A stretch of 64,000 nucleotides of DNA from Bdellovibrionales bacterium. GTDB lineage: Bacteria; Bdellovibrionota; Bacteriovoracia; Bacteriovoracales; Bacteriovoracaceae. The stretch covers positions 1 to 64,000 of the forward strand of contig JABGUH010000038.1 in assembly GCA_018646675.1 (NCBI GenBank), given 5' to 3'. The number at the start of each line of letters is the position of its first letter. Positions within the stretch are counted from its first letter, which is position 1. A program made the translations under genes and the position numbers. Below the pieces are notes generated by a model that did not search any database, was not told the DNA's origin, and was given only the letters and a program-made list of their open reading frames with translations. Below, piece after piece: positions 62,894 through 64,000 of the stretch.

Positions 62894-64000
62894 TCATGAC
62901 TGGATTGTCGGTAAAGTAATGATAAAACGAGTTTGCTTAACCGATTGGTCCAGTTCAATAGTGCCCCCATGTTTGGTTATAATCCGCCGTGAGATAGAAA
63001 GACCTAGGCCAGTACCTACGCCCTTCTTTTTGGTGGTAAAAAATGGAGTAAATAGTTTAACCTTTATGTCTTCAGGGATACCAGGGCCACTATCTTCAAT
63101 CAAAATCCTGACATTATTACCCCCTGTCATGCTGGCAGTCAGGCTGATCTCCTTAGTGGCACACTGCTCCACTGCATGATAAGAGTTATTAAACAGGTTA
63201 AGTAGTACCTGGGATAGTTGAACCTGGTTACACTCGATATTAATAATATCAATCGGAATTGTTACTTTCATGCTAACGCCGTGGCTCTTGAATTTTTCTC
63301 GACAGATACTAAGTGTTCCCTCGATTAGATCGCTCAGATAGATACTCTCAGTCAAATTCTCACTTGATGAGGAGTGACTCAACTGCTTTAAGCCCTTAAT
63401 TATTCTATCTATTCGGTTGGCATGGAGTGTTGCCGAGTCGATCATATTGGATAGTTTGCTGTTCTCATCTTGACATTCACCTTTCATCGCAGCCAGTTTA
63501 CCCAAAATAATTGTGGTTGGATTATTTATCTCATGGCCGATCGAGGCACTCATCTCTCCAATTGAAGCTAGTTTAGCTGTTTGCACCAACTGGGCGGTTT
63601 GATCATTTAATAGCTCCAACATTTTAGACTCTTCTGCTAGTCGGGCGGTGATAATAATCTCAATCACTTTTTTATCCGCATTGATGTATAGAGAGCTGTT
63701 CAGGATTACTTGAACCATAGCTTCACTTTTATCAGCTGTTTGCAGGACCGCAGCGACGTCATTTAGTTGCTGCTCTTGTGCCCAGCAGATCAACTGGTCA
63801 CTACTATAGAGCTCCTTGAGGCTATCGTCTTCCCGTGAGTTGCTGCGACGATTGGAGAGAATCTTTGATATATGAGAACCCACAAGCTCCTGGGGAGAGT
63901 AGTTCAGGTAGTTACAGACAGTTCTATTTACTAGTTGAATGATGCCAGATGGATCGATGACTAACAGCATCTCATCGAGAGAGTCAACCAGCGAAATGGT
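62894..64000 (-). CDS. PAS-domain sensor histidine kinase (partial)
   Basis: The reading frame stays open to the window edge past the ATG at 63970, so the N-terminus is missing here. The visible part has a PAS domain (from LLVIDPSGIIQLVN), a HisKA region with the phosphoacceptor His in GHEINNP, and a HATPase_c domain with N-box (NLFNNSYHAVEQ), EDSGPGIP, FTPFFTTKK and GTGLGLSIS. No membrane segment is in the visible part. The cognate response regulator is not in the window. Confidence 0.9.
   Translation of the reverse strand, partial: TISLVDSLDEMLLVIDPSGIIQLVNRTVCNYLNYSPQELVGSHISKILSNRRSNSREDDSLKELYSSDQLICWAQEQQLNDVAAVLQTADKSEAMVQVILNSSLYINADKKVIEIIITARLAEESKMLELLNDQTAQLVQTAKLASIGEMSASIGHEINNPTTIILGKLAAMKGECQDENSKLSNMIDSATLHANRIDRIIKGLKQLSHSSSSENLTESIYLSDLIEGTLSICREKFKSHGVSMKVTIPIDIINIECNQVQLSQVLLNLFNNSYHAVEQCATKEISLTASMTGGNNVRILIEDSGPGIPEDIKVKLFTPFFTTKKKGVGTGLGLSISRRIITKHGGTIELDQSVKQTRFIITLPTIQS

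Noticed and set aside
1-64000. CRISPR arrays or rRNA genes
   Set aside because: No regularly spaced direct repeats with spacers and no rRNA-like sequence were seen.

Overview
The window reads as a chromosome segment of a moderately AT-rich, diderm (LPS-type) bacterium. The gene set points to the Bdellovibrionota/Deltaproteobacteria group, possibly the Bacteriovorax side. The pointers are: an ihfA-merR pair; a type II secretion operon in the order C-D-E-F-G-H-I-J-K-L-M-N that includes a GspN; an elongation factor G of the 'HIDSGKTT' type shared by mitochondria and the spirochaete/planctomycete/delta group; several large lipoproteins and VCBS/UnbV-type surface proteins; and a GH25 lysozyme-like lipoprotein. 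This placement rests on gene content only, since no rRNA is present.

Positions 1-5800 look like the right end of an integrated element. They hold a broken gene with DNA-binding-type repeats, six or seven small secreted or membrane proteins without recognisable relatives, and a tyrosine integrase (4445-5656, minus). The integrase lies against the 3' end of a CAT-anticodon tRNA (5801-5877, minus), the usual attachment site of such elements. The other end lies outside the window.

From 5801 onward the genes are mostly core. tilS-pfkB-asnS form a rightward cluster. Next come an outer-membrane barrel protein, a structured intergenic region (10569-10737), a four-repeat alanine-rich membrane-anchored protein and the GH25 lipoprotein. 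A leftward tolC-RND-dus unit has no membrane-fusion subunit. ihfA-merR is followed by convergent ispA, which forms the tail of the leftward type II secretion operon (20861-34804). Many genes of that operon overlap by ATGA or a few bases.

From 35003, an acyl-CoA dehydrogenase is followed directly by an UnbV-type lipoprotein. Behind it is an intergenic region with a good sigma-54 promoter and a strongly self-complementary, apparently non-coding stretch (38706-38935), which I consider the most interesting unexplained feature. A 1259-residue Ig-like/beta-helix lipoprotein lies convergent to it.

The last third holds fusA, a LysR regulator, a CCA-adding/poly(A) polymerase-type enzyme with a GNAT partner, a large protein with receiver-like and PilZ-like segments, a YqaA-type membrane protein, gap-pgi-glycerophosphodiesterase, a TerB-like protein, clpS-clpA, a lysine-repeat histone-like protein, miaB, a diacylglycerol-kinase-type lipid kinase and a sensor histidine kinase that runs off the window.
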